The notes: generated by a model not told the origin, from the letters alone. A stretch of DNA of 64,000 nucleotides from Oscheius onirici (GCA_932521025.1 OW051472.1:1178001-1242000), one strand, 5' to 3'; shown: positions 43,497 through 53,961, numbered from the stretch's first letter. Translations and numbers: made by a program.

Positions 43497-46026
43497 ATGA
43501 ACAAGACCTCAGTTCTGGAGGTCCCTCTGCTTCCAGTTCTTCCAGAACATACTTTTGTTGTGGATAGCACAGCTACTGGACCTGAGGACATCTACACCTG
43601 GAGCTTCTATGCAATTATTTGGGGAGGAGTAATGTTGTCTCTATTCACAGTACTGGGTAACTTGATGGTGAGTTCTGTCCTCTATCCCTCTGTCCCTCTG
43701 TCCCTCTGTCTCTACTCTTCCGATTCCAGGTCCTTCTCAGCTTCAAGATGGACCGAGGACTCCAGACAATCAGTAACTACTTCCTACTGAGTTTAGCCTG
43801 TGCTGATCTCTCTGTCGGTCAGTTTTTTCTCCAATCCTTTACCAATGAAGCTCTCAGGAATGATCTCAATCCCCTTCATGACCTACTACACTGCTCTGGG
43901 AAGCTGGGACATAGGTTATACTCTCTGTCAGGTTTGGCTCTGTATGGACTATCTGATGTGCAATGCCTCGGTCATGAATCTTCTACTGATCTCATTTGAC
44001 CGATACTTTTCGGTTACCAGACCATTGACATATCGACCAAAGTTAGTTTTTTTTTCTACTGACTTGGAAAATTCCAGACGAACTTCCCGAAAAGCTATTC
44101 TTGCAATTATGGGAACTTTCCTGATCTCTGCCCTCCTCTGGCCGCCTTGGATCATCGGCTGGCCCTACATTGACGGTATCGAATTTTCAGTATCCCATTA
44201 ATTCCAGCTTAGGACAGTTCACTGCTCCCCAGGGAAGCTGTTACATTCAATTCTTGGAGACAAGTCCGTTCATTACTGTCGTGACCTCCTTTGCTGCTTT
44301 TTGGTGTCCTGTCACGATTATGATCATACTGTATGTGAGAGTCTACTTGGTTGCGAAGCAGAGAAGGAGAGTATTCAGCAAGATGAATCCGCATATGGTG
44401 AGACAGACAGTTCACTGAAAATTCTTTCCAGACAATCAACTTTGGATCCCGAAAAGGGGAGACCGATTCGAATGACTCTCTTCCCGGAACCGTTGCCGAG
44501 AAGAGAATGAACAAGGAGATGAAAAAATCAGAAAATAAGGCAGCAAAGACTCTATTGGCCATAATGCTAGCCTTCATCATCACCTGGCTCCCATATGATG
44601 GTAACTTTTTATGGTCTGATTGTTCTCATAGCATGTCGTAACTTCTTCTCTCTGTATGCAACATGACCGAACTTTTTCACGGCTTCACAGAATCCTTGTA
44701 GAAAGCTGCAGTTGGATTGTAGGGCTTCCAGACTGGAACAGAAGACAAAGTCACAATGACTCTGTCCCAGTAGATTACTGTAACATTCGTCGTGACTGAT
44801 ACAGGCTTGGTTTACTTGATCTAAATAGAACAGTCTGTCTCTGTCTCAAAAACTTACCGTAACCGTCAGGACACTTTTTCCTTGTCCACAGTTTCGATAC
44901 GAACTGACTCAGAGGCACTCTGACAGACCCACACTTCCAACTGCTATCCTCTCCTTTCCACTTGGAATAGGTCTCATTCAGCCAGTTGGATACTGTCGCT
45001 TGAATCTCGGCTGTTTTCTCAGTAATCCAGTCAAGAAGACCAGAATCTGTGGGACATGGTAGACAGAATAGATAGAGTAGAAAGAGTGAGTGACTGGACA
45101 ACATACTCTGGAAGTGAGGGGTCTACAGTATAACCAAAGTTCTGTCTCTCTGTCCTCTGTCCTCTGTCCTCTGTCCTCTGTCCTCTGTCTCTTTCCCTCC
45201 TCTCTACTGAACTCACCAAACTTCCAGTGATCGTCCTCTGGGAACAGTTCTACCCTCACACGACTCCAATTTGGCTCTGGTCTGCTGCGTACGCTCTCTG
45301 TTACATCAACTCCTCACTGAATCCGATCTGCTACGCTCTTGGAAATCCACAGTGAGTTATAGGACCAGTAGAAGCAAGAAAAGAAGATGATCTTTTGATA
45401 TATGCATGGCCACAAAAATGAACATTGCGAAAAAAAACCCATAGGAGTGATGACTTTAGCAGCTGGCTAAACAGTCACATCATTGTAGAGAAGACTCATC
45501 TGTCCGCTCAGAGATTTGTTTTGCAAGAGAGCAGGCAGAGTCCAGGTCACAAATTTCGAAACTATGCTTTTAGATTTTAGTAGATTCAAAGGGAAAAGTT
45601 TGGCAGTTATTTATTGGACAAGTCAGTAAGAAATATGAGACATTGAGTAGCATGACAGGAAGCACAAACAAACACTGAGCTAACAACTGGGCTTGTAAGA
45701 GTACTGGTTATGCAAAAAAAAAAAATGAAAACCGTTGGTATAAGCAGGAAGTCGTTTGGGAGGTAGACTGCCAAACAGTAACTGGTTTGACAGTTTGATT
45801 GAATCTGAACTACCTTCCAGATGACTTCCTAGTCCAACACTATCTTACATAGGGTCTTACAAAAGTATTGTAGATTTTTGAAACAAATCCGAATATTTTC
45901 GGCACTCCTTATTCAAAAAGCCATTTTTGCAGATACCGCAAGACCTACTTGAAGATTCTACGCTGTCAGTTTCGGACCCAAAGTCCACAAATGAGAAGAA
46001 GGAGCACTGTCGAGGACAAAATCTAA
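43497..46026 (+). CDS. gar: Muscarinic acetylcholine receptor (GAR family)
   Basis: Eight exons, about 43497-43667, 43730-~43817, ~43850-44042, ~44080-44173, 44211-44396, 44432-44600, 45228-45352 and 45933-46026, encode a seven-helix GPCR. TM3 and the DRY region read MNLLLISFDRYFSVTRPLTY. TM4 has LWPPWIIGWPYI and TM5 has AAFWCPVTIMIILYVR. TM6 has KTLLAIMLAFIITWLPYD and TM7 has ALCYINSSLNPICYALGNPQ. These are signature stretches of muscarinic receptors. The third intracellular loop is unusually short for the family (about 60 residues). It binds acetylcholine at the plasma membrane and signals through G proteins. The junction after SVG in TM2 is uncertain. Intron 6 contains an entire opposite-strand gene. 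Confidence 0.9.
44609..45104 (-). CDS. Secreted phospholipase A2-like protein nested in a receptor intron
   Basis: Two exons (45104-44858, 44820-44609) join in phase into 152 residues. The signal peptide is MLSSHSLFLLYLFCLPCPTD. The N-part is amphipathic (LDWITEKTAEIQATVSNWL). The catalytic-type motif ACISHDECY with the His-Asp pair follows, then CDFVFC and cysteines spaced as in secreted PLA2. The canonical calcium loop (YGxxCGxGG) is not evident; CPDGYG sits at the right place, so catalysis is uncertain. It fits nematode/group XII-like PLA2 relatives. The gene nearly fills intron 6 of the muscarinic receptor; its stop is 8 bases from the receptor's donor. Confidence 0.75.
45140..45196 (+). 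repeat. 7-bp microsatellite (TCCTCTG)n
   Basis: About six tandem TCCTCTG units, lying in the receptor intron just upstream of the PLA2-like gene's ATG. Confidence 0.85.
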
Positions 46027-46263
46027 TCCTTCCCCAATTTTTCCATAGAAAAAACTCAAATACGCAAAAAAACGGGTATGTAGATTCTTTTTGAGAAATG
46101 AATATTTGGATGTTTTGTTTTGGTTACTGTAAGTTTTCTGCACGCTGTTTTCTCTGACTGGCTACTTGACCCACAAACGCGACGCTATACTCCCGAACGA
46201 GAAAAATCGATAGTCCTAACTCTTGGATCCATTGGGATATTCCAACTGTGCTCCATACCGTCA

Positions 46264-47268
46264 ATGAGTCTTCTCTCCATCTCTCTCGATGCCCTCCGAG
46301 GCCATTTATGGGAGATGGACAGTCATCAAACCGCCCAATACACACCATTGATCGGGATTCTGAAGGCCATGCTCTACAGATCGAAGGACCTGGAAGCTCA
46401 GATTTCCACCATTGAACTGCTGTGTAATCTTGCGGACGATGAAGAAAATAGGATCATTATGGCACAGGACAGGAGATTCATATTGTTTGTGGTTTCTTAC
46501 TTGAAAGAGGAAGTGGCAAGTGATACGACAGTAATGATCAAAGTAAGTAGAGAGGCAGAGAGATAGAGAGTCAGAGAGTTTCAGCAACGATCAGTACGCT
46601 TGCTGAATCTGCTGTGTAGAAACAATTTACTAGGAGAAGATGTTCAAGAAGTTTTAAAGAAGGTTCTTACAACTTCTCCGTACTGTCGCTTACTGTTGAT
46701 ATGCCTCAGTACTGAAGAGAATGACAAGCCTTATGATTGCCTACAGAGAGGATATACAGCCAGATTGATCAAGGATACTCTGGAGGTGAGGGTCAGACAG
46801 AGACAGAGAGACACTTTTCAGATCCTCGAAATTCTTTGCCAAAATGAAGACGACCTTCGTCATCTCTGCACATTTCACGGAGCAGGAGAAAACTCTTTGA
46901 TCAAAAGCCTACTCAGCATTCTTCAAGCCGCCGTTATGAACTCTTGGGTACAAAAACAGTATTTTTTAACAAGTCCCGTCTTTTAGCTCTACGTAAACCA
47001 GGCTCCAGAAATTCGCACCATCAGTGCTTCTATCCTCGGATTCCTGGAGCGATGCAATGAACACGTGAACCTCATTGAACAGATTCTACTCCACCAGGAA
47101 TTCATTCTCATGGTCATGGTTTTGGTTCGGTCACTCGAGGAAAAAGTTCCCACTTTCTTAAAAATCACGGTTGTGAGAATCGTGAGAATGGCTTCTGAGC
47201 TTCCGGGGGACAGTCAGACCATGTACCAGAAATATTTGGAAATGCTACAGAATGGAGAATGCGTCTGA
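46264..47268 (+). CDS. ARM/HEAT-like helical protein, family member 6
   Basis: Four phase-0 exons (46264-46542, 46585-46785, 46822-46947, 46987-47268) encode 295 residues, the longest copy. Starts MSLLSISLDALRGHLWEMD and contains YTPLIGILKAMLYRSKD and IIMAQDRRFILFVVSYL. Exon 2 opens QRSVRLLNLLCRNN, exon 3 ILEILCQNEDDLRH, and exon 4 LYVNQAPEIRTISA. All helical, without signal or membrane segments. It is the best-preserved member, and its intact exon 1 is the reference for the broken copy at 41014. Introns contain purine-rich GACAGAGA tracts. Function unknown. Confidence 0.8.
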
Positions 47269-47499
47269 ACTGCTTCTTTTTGATCAGGAATGAAGATTCT
47301 GTTACTGTCACTGTCTGTCAGTCTCTGTTTATTTTTTACCTCAGATCTCCCAACAAGATTGAGAACAGTCGCTACACTTCCCTAGTTCCGTTGAAGTTGA
47401 TCTTTTTCCCAGTTCTTCTGCCTCCCAAATTTCCCACATTTCACCCTCCTAAATCCATACAAAAGACCCCCAAATCCCATTCCACTACACTCAGCCGGA

Positions 47500-47681
47500 A
47501 TGCGTCTTCTTCTGCTGGTAAGATTGTTCTCTTCTTCTTCAACCAGAACTCACAGATCCTGGTCCTTAGTAACACAGTCTCTGCCACCATCCCGCTCTTT
47601 GTCCCCTTCCTTAGAAATTATAAAGAAGACCAGCCGGCTTCGCCGCCCGTCGGCGGCTTTTCTACTTGTGTTTTCTTCTAA
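47500..47681 (+). CDS. Candidate secreted peptide (6-codon first exon)
   Basis: First exon of 18 bases, MRLLLL, then a 29-base intron and a 45-codon exon (47547-47681) with NSQILVLSNTVSATIPLFV and a tail GGFSTCVFF. The first exon matches the peptide family, but the cysteines are almost all lost and the intron is very short. Possibly a decayed or diverged copy. Confidence 0.4.
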
Positions 47682-47689
47682 ACTTCTGC

Positions 47690-47805
47690 TCCCTTCCCCA
47701 GTCAACCGATCTCTTCTGATCCCTTCCCCAGTCAACCGATCTCTTCTTTTCCCTTCCCTAGTCAACCGATCTTTTCTGATCATTTCCCCAGTCAACCGGA
47801 CTCAT
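47690..47805 (+). repeat. 30-bp minisatellite, about four units
   Basis: Units of CCCAGTCAACCGATCTCTTC plus TGATCCCTTC repeat in tandem with few changes. Shorter CCGATC words continue to about 47930. Confidence 0.85.
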
Positions 47806-47980
47806 CTTCTTCATTTTCTTTCGCAGGGTTCTCATCCCATCCTAAAGAACCAATACGAAGTTTCTTATTTTCCGGCCATCCGATCTTTCTCTGAACTTAT
47901 ACAGGCCTACCGGTCCCTTCTAATCCCCTACCGGCTACCCTGACTCTATTTCCTACTCAAAACAATTTAGCAAAAATAAT

Positions 47981-48053
47981 TGGCGAAGAGAGGAATCGAA
48001 CCCGGGTCGTCTGGGTGAAGATGGCGACTCTTAACAATACACCGAAATTTGAG
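47981..48053 (-). tRNA. tRNA-Glu-like pseudogene (intact B box)
   Basis: Read on the minus strand, TCTTCACCCAGACGACCCGG then GTTCGATTCC resembles the anticodon-to-T-arm part of tRNA-Glu(UUC), including a perfect B box (GGTTCGATTCC). The 5' end does not pair with the 3' acceptor strand (TCTTCGCC), and the anticodon stem is mismatched. A pseudogene or the head of a tRNA-derived SINE is more likely than a functional tRNA. Confidence 0.4.
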
Positions 48054-48059
48054 CTCCCG

Positions 48060-49512
48060 GACAAACAAACACGCAGAGTCCACGACAGACACCATTGCGC
48101 TTTAGTAGTAGAGAGATAACGACAGGGAACATACATGGTTTAAGGAAAAACATTCTGTCAAAGAAAAGAGGAGTAAGAAATCCCATCCAACTGTCAAGAG
48201 AAAAAAAACATTCAGGTCGGAAATCCGTGCCAGGGCGATCATCACTGCGTGTATCCTGCTGAAGTTTGTCGTGGAAGCGTCTGCGTGCATAATGGGTAGC
48301 ATCTACAGAAGAACATAGAAGGATAAAGGTTTTTTTCTGAATATTTTTGCAGTGCTTCTCGGCCAGCTTGTTAAGGTATTCGAACATGAGTTTTCAGGCT
48401 CAAAGATCAACGCTCCACTTCACAAAGTTAGTTTCAAAGAACTGCCTATATGAACTGAAGCAAATGTACACTGTCCATTTTGAGAATGAAAAAACGCTTT
48501 TTGGGTTTTGAGATGTTCAGATTAGTTGTAGCTTTTCGTCTCTTCTACAAGATTGTAGAACATGAAAACTCTTGGAAATGAGTTGTAACACTCGGAAACC
48601 AAAAAATTAATGAGTGACGTTATGTTGGCCAGACTAAGGAAAAACGCGCTGGGTAACAGCGCAGAGCATTAGGCAACCGTAAAGGACAAAAGAGTACCAG
48701 CAGTCTACTTTCGCAGCCCCATTGGTTTAGTGATTCGTCTAGAAGTGGCACGGTGCTCAAAAGAACTGTATGCCCAGTTTCATCAGACTTGACTTGTTGA
48801 AATGCTCAGTCACGCCACCAACCTTCGTTTACGGATCTGAGCTACTCAACGACACCCTGAACAACCACAAGCCACCCTCAGCCACAAACCTGGGTGACAC
48901 GCTTTCTCGAACACCCGCTTATATTTTTTCACATGTTCCGTCTTATATTGTCGGCCGTATCGTGTCCCGGGTGGCCATATTTTTACAAAGTCATTGCATG
49001 AAAAATGTTATAAAGTATTTTTTGTTTTTCACTGGGATTAGATAACCAAATTCCAAGTGCCAAAATTCACCTACACGGTTTCAACTGTGCTTTTTCTATT
49101 GAAACCGAGGACGAAAGAAAAAGTTGTCTCAAAAACGTGTCACCCAGATCGAGAGTAGTTTTGTCCAACATTTGAATTGCGCGGCGAACTGTGCACCACA
49201 ATGAGATTGAACAGAAAGTCAAAAACTACCGTCTACCCTTTTACTGACAGTCGTCTCCATTCTCTTTAACCTGTTTCCTTGCCCCTTAAATTCCTTCCCT
49301 AGCTCCCACTTTCCCACGAGGCTTTCTCTAAAATTAGTCTCTTTCCCTCTTTATTGTAACATATGGTTCCTACAGATTGTCATTCTTCTATTCTCATAGC
49401 CCAAGAAATGCATGGACCCTAGTCCGACCCGAAGTTTGATGGAAGCTGCAAGTCTGGTCAACCTGAAGAACCTATGATGAAACCGCCTGCAAGTCTTATT
49501 GGGATCAGTACG
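48060..49512. other. Intergenic, no convincing gene
   Basis: Several open frames exist on both strands, but none has domain, splice or paralogue support. Exons missed here are possible. Confidence 0.35.
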
Positions 49513-49602
49513 ATGTTCTGTGAAAACTGTTCCAAGACGGATAGTTCAAAGAAGACTCCGTTTCAGTACATGTGCTGCAATAGATGTCGATGGGGTTGCT
49601 AG
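49513..49602 (+). CDS. Possible ShK-like cysteine-rich exon
   Basis: A 29-codon frame ends FQYMCCNRCRWGC and has CENC upstream, six cysteines in total. The last six-residue spacing recalls the end of a ShKT domain, a common extracellular cysteine module in nematodes. Upstream, KKCMDPSPT and ACKSYWDQYD lie in other frames, so the gene is either spliced in a way I cannot resolve or decayed. Confidence 0.25.
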   Translation: MFCENCSKTDSSKKTPFQYMCCNRCRWGC

Positions 49603-49852
49603 AGAGATGAATAAAGCTAGACTAACGATCCTCAGGTTCTCTCTTTGCCCCTGTCTTTCTGTCTCTCTGTCCCTCCATATTGTCGCTCTGTCTCTATGTC
49701 TGTCCCTCTGACAGAGAAACGGAGACTGAACTCTTGGACAAGTAGCCAAAAAACCCGATAGAGACAGAATACGAATGCTCTGGTCTGTCGCTCTCACAAC
49801 CGATTGAAGTCGATTGATAAAGGGGCAAAACTAGAGAACAAACTGTAGAGAT

Positions 49853-50084
49853 TAGACATGGCTGACGGGCCGGGCCGTGCCGCGCCTGAAAAGCTCGGCC
49901 CGCGGGGAAATTTTGGAAAAAAGGGGTGTTTTTTTACCAAAATCTGCATTTTTTCGTCATTTTTAGTAAAATACAGTTCAGCAAAATATAACAATATTAT
50001 TATTCATTGATTTAGTTCTAGAATGCGCTAAAATGCACTATAATATGACCATCTTCATTTTTGGTCCGATCGTAGCCATGTCTG
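49853..50084. mobile_element. hAT-like MITE with perfect 8-bp duplication
   Basis: Ends TAGACATGGCTGACGGGCC and the inverted CGATCGTAGCCATGTCTG. Flanks gtagagat identical at 49845-49852 and 50085-50092. An inverted, diverged copy is at 63033. Confidence 0.85.
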
Positions 50085-50432
50085 GTAGAGATAGTCAGAC
50101 TGTTAAAAACTCTGGGAACTGAACAGATATCAAACTCATGGTCTTAGACTAACGGTCGTTACAGTATGGGTGACTTCACAGAGAGTTACAGTTCCTACCT
50201 ATACTCTAACACCAAGAGAGATTACTGTAATATAAAGACTGTTGATTCACCCATACTTTGTCAGAGTCACATCTTACAGTATCGGTATGCGAAAGCACAT
50301 TTCTTCAAAGCCGAACTCAGAATCGAGGCGTTTCAATGGTCCTCTGTTCCAATGACCAGACTCCCTCATTCTCTCTCTCTCCCACAGTCGCTGCTACATA
50401 AAAGTCCCCAATCCCTTCGAGCAGTAGCAGAA

Positions 50433-50674
50433 ATGCGTCTCATTCTACTGGTAAGTCATTGGTTTCTAGTAGACAGTCGCCATTTCAGTTGTTCGTCCTC
50501 TTATCTCTAGTCGCTACCATTAGAAAGGAACCGACTCCTTCTTGGTGGGAGTGTGATACAGACGACGAATGTCCTTCGACTTCTACTCAGAAGAAGCGTT
50601 GTATTAATAACAGGTGTTACATGCCGTCTACGACGACTACCGCCGTCAACTTCAGTTTTTACAGCTACCGATAG
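50433..50674 (+). CDS. Small secreted cysteine-containing peptide (6-codon first exon)
   Basis: Exons 50433-50450 (MRLILL, exactly six codons) and 50489-50674 encode 67 residues. The leader continues LFVLLSLVATI. The mature part has ECDTDDECPSTSTQKKRC and CINNRCYMPST, five cysteines, then a Thr-rich tail. Same plan as the genes at 12868, 18574 and 28870. Secreted, function unknown. Confidence 0.7.
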
Positions 50675-50855
50675 CAGTAACATCAATTCAGTTTACCATA
50701 GAAATATTACAAAAACAGGTGCTGCATCTCTAATCCAGACCCTCAATTTTTCCTTTAAACATCGCCTACACGAAAGGGGGAGCACCACTATAACCGTCTT
50801 TATAACAACTACCCATTTTCTATACTATTCCTATTGGTATGTGGTTGTCCCGATC

Positions 50856-51260
50856 AGGGCGGTATCTTTACGCCCCCCCCCCCTAAACTTGGTTTTTTGG
50901 GGGCGACGGGGGAAATCTAAATTTTCCAGCTCTCGTTTGCATTTTCCAGCTATGTCCCAATGAGCAAAGTTGTAGCCCTGTTCACGCTCTACAACTTTGC
51001 AGAACATCGTGAAGCGTGAAAATGTTGTTATCACTGTGAAAAAAATAATTCTAAACCAAAACTTGACAACCAAGGCGAAATATATTTTTCACAGTGATAA
51101 CAGCATTTTCAAGCTTAGCATTGTTCTGCAAAGTTGTAGAGCTTGATCAGGGCTACGATTATGTTTACTGGGACAAAGCTGGAAAATGCAAACGAGAGCT
51201 GGAAAATTTAAATTGCCCCCGCCACACCCAAAAAGGGGGGGGGCGTAAGAAAACCTGCCC
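50856..51260. mobile_element. Family A MITE, full palindrome with 9-bp duplication
   Basis: Ends AGGGCGGTATCTTTACGCC and the inverted GGCGTAAGAAAACCTGCCC, with arms near 190 bases matching the 9533 copy. Flanks gtcccgatc and gttccgatc match at 8 of 9 bases. Confidence 0.78.
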
Positions 51261-51630
51261 GTTCCGATCTCTCTGGACCACTTTGCTCTCATTTGCAGGT
51301 AGTTCAGACAGAAAACTTGGTCACGAAACAGTTTACAACAAAATTGTTATGTCTGAGACTTTCAGACTAACGCAATTTGTGGTGAACACGTAGGCTTGGT
51401 TTTGATATTTAAGTTTAGTAGAAAATAAGAGAGAATTATAACAATGACCACTCAGTGTGGTAACCAAGAATTGGGAACATTCAAAGACCATTTCAGAGTA
51501 GAGCAATCGGGTTACGGTACAATCGCGACGGGACCATAATGATTGGCGGGAATACGAGTGGAATGACGATACAACAACAAAAATGTATTCCTCTAACAAA
51601 TTTGAAGTCCTAAGACTACCCAGTACTGAA

Positions 51631-51890
51631 CAGGGTTGGGCGAACGTTCGTGTTCGTTGATTCGTTTGACCGAACATTAACAGTTCGTGTTCAAGAACAA
51701 ACACGAATTGGCCAATCTTAATCTTGTTGTCTCCTTGGATTCCCTGCTCATTTCCAGTTTTTTTACCAATCTTCTTTTTTGTGAAGTTAATCATCAAATG
51801 ACTGATTCGTACAAAAAAACGTGGTTTCTGAGAAAATTCGTAAAATGATCGAGCTGTGCTCGTGTTCGCATGGTTGCGAAAAAAGAAAGG
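51631..51890. mobile_element. Family C MITE, 3'-degraded
   Basis: Begins CAGGGTTGGGCGAACGTTCG and follows the 30516 copy (TTTTTTACCAATCTTC, GTTAATCATCAAATGACTG) up to GTGTTCGCATG, after which the far arm is lost in GACAGAGAG-rich sequence. Confidence 0.75.
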
Positions 51891-52368
51891 GGGACAGAAG
51901 GGCGGACAGAGTGACAGTGACAGAGAGACAGAGAGTGAGAGCTTGTTCAAACCTAATGGATCTCTGACGTCAGTAGCTTTTCTTTCCCGCCCGTTTGTCG
52001 CAACACACGTGAGTAGCAGAGGGAGCAGAGCCCGGGCTTTAAACATCCTATACCTCCCGCTTCCTCCCAGCCCTCTTTCATCGCCGCACAGCCATTATTT
52101 CTTGAACAGATGATTTTAGTTGTTTTCTAGGAGTAGCTGTTTTCTACATGTTAGAATCCCCATCCTCTTTGAATTTCTTAGCAGTTCTGGATCGTTTACT
52201 GACAGTTGTAGAACAGTCTGTCTAATCCTACTGATTGCACCAGAACAGTTTATCTTCCTATACTATTCCTCTGAACTTTTTTATGCTGACTCAGTCTGGA
52301 CGAGCAAACAGTCAAGACACTTCTTGACTGACTCTCAGTCCTTGTTACTCAAGAAGACAAAAAGGCAT

Positions 52369-52662
52369 GGTAATACTTCGGCTGGCTACCCCCTATGTGA
52401 ATTTTTTGAAGAATGCAAATAAAATGCGTCGCTTTACGAAAACGGCTCGAGAGGGAAACAACATGACCATTTTTGTTTATTTCGGCCAAATTTCAGGCAT
52501 TCTTGATGTTCCTGGGGTGGTTTTGAGCGTATAATACGATAAACATACTTAGATAGTCTGAAAATGGGTGGAAAATGGTGAAAAAAACAAGAAATTTGGG
52601 CCTTTGTCGCAAGTTCCCGCGGAAAAAATTCAAATTGGGGGGTAGCCAGCCGAAGTATTGCC
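52369..52662. mobile_element. Palindromic element with GGTAATACTTCGG ends
   Basis: GGTAATACTTCGGCTGGCTA at the left and its inverted copy at the right. The terminus resembles the 18982 element (GGTAGTACT). The flanks match only partly. Confidence 0.7.
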
Positions 52663-52953
52663 AAAGTCAGTAGTTCCGCTGTAACTGCTTCTGAGGAACC
52701 CAGCCTTATTTACTCATTCAAAAATTGCATGTTTCCCTTTATAAACAGCTTGTTCACTATTCGATCTTTCCCCTCTAGCCCTGAAAGAATGCCTCCTTTT
52801 TAATTCCCTTCATTCTCTTCACGTAAGCTGTTCCCAAGAGGAAAGGCTAGAAGCAACATTCAATTAGTGCTCCTTGAGTAATTTGAAGTCTTCCCGGTCA
52901 TTGGAAACCTTGAGGTTTCGTCTCTTCAAAGAAAAAACACAATTTCAGAATTG

Positions 52954-53961
52954 ATGAAGCTTTTCCAGCCTTCAACAGTTTCAGTAGTCTTTCAGTCAGT
53001 TAGGGTGAGTACTGATTCTGACTCTCTCACTCCCAGTACGCTCAGGGAGCCAAGGACATTTTTATTGGAGCCAATGTTCAGCTCAAAAAAGAGCTCGCCA
53101 GTCAACAACTGAGCGGTGTCAAAGTAGCCGTCCTTCACGGAAATGAGGGCCGAGCCCTTCTGATCTCCAAAGTTCTTCTGGACCATGGTGCTCAGCTGGA
53201 ACATTTCTCTGTCAAGGTCAGCTAAATTCTTTACTGTCTCAGTCTCTAACCATTTTAGGGAGAGAAGACACCAAAAATAGAGAAAATACGAGAGCTAGAA
53301 CAGGAAAAAGACAAGAGTTATTTTGAGAATGTCCTCAGGAAGACTGACGTCTTCGTGGACGGAGTAGGCTGTGGAAAATTAGGATTAAAGCCAGTTGAAC
53401 TGACGAAGAAGAATGCAAAGCTGATTGTAACTGAGGTGGACTGTAAGGAGCCGTTCGCTGCTTTGAATGTGATGAAGGCAATCTGTGCCGGACTGTATTT
53501 GAGGGAGACTACTGGAAGTGGACAGGTGAGAGACAGAGACAGAGCAGGGTTGGCAAACCTCGCCGGCCAGGTTGGACATTGCGGAGGGCTAAAAAAATTC
53601 TTTTCGCACTTTTTTCTGATTTTTTTTGTTTCCAAATACGTCCCCCCGATTAGATGTAGTTTTGCCATCAGCGGGTAAAAATAGCAGTTTTCTTCGATTT
53701 TCATTGTCAGTTTTCGATTTTCTTCCAATTTTTCTGATGACAAAACTAAATCTAATCGGGGGACGTATTTGGAAACAAAAAAAATCAGAAAAAATGCGAA
53801 ATGAATTTTTTTAGCCCGGAAAGTCCAACCTGGCCGACCTGGCCGGCCAGGTTTGCCAACCCTGGGGACAGAGAGACAGATTTTATTTCCAGGTCCTACC
53901 CTCTCTCGACTCTCAAGCCTACGAGAAATCACTTCGCGATTATGCCAAGAGTCTTTCCTAA
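52954..53961 (+). CDS. Degenerate relative of family III CoA-transferases
   Basis: Exons 52954-53004, 53037-53216, 53259-53525 and 53893-53961 give 188 residues. SGVKVAVLHGNEGRALLISK, DHGAQLEHFSVK, then VLRKTDVFVDGVGCGKLGLK echo the N-terminal half of CaiB/AMACR-type proteins ([11 protein letters not shown]..., [31 protein letters not shown]) encoded just downstream. It is half the usual length and lacks the catalytic Asp region, so it is unlikely to be an active transferase. A regulatory partner or decaying duplicate is possible. Its third intron carries a family B MITE. AATAAA follows at about 54005. Confidence 0.55.
53545..53864. mobile_element. Family B MITE in an intron
   Basis: Ends CAGGGTTGGCAAACCTCGCC and the inverted GGCCAGGTTTGCCAACCCTG, with TCTAATCGGGGGACGTATTT inverted in the interior. 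It is the same subtype as the 41902 copy. Confidence 0.82.

Noticed and set aside
20878-47268. A toxin-antidote or immune gene cluster combining kinases, GTPase, helical proteins and peptides
   Set aside because: Neighbouring genes are of mixed, largely housekeeping or signalling types (MOCOS, receptor, angiomotin-like). Nothing in the sequence ties them into one pathway.
48720-48760. tRNA-like D-arm (GGTTTAGTGATTCG)
   Set aside because: No matching anticodon arm, T-arm or acceptor stem around it.
48770-49045. Second LINE fragment (FVYGSELL similar to LLYGSECW)
   Set aside because: The resemblance is limited to a few residues and nothing before or after follows a reverse transcriptase.
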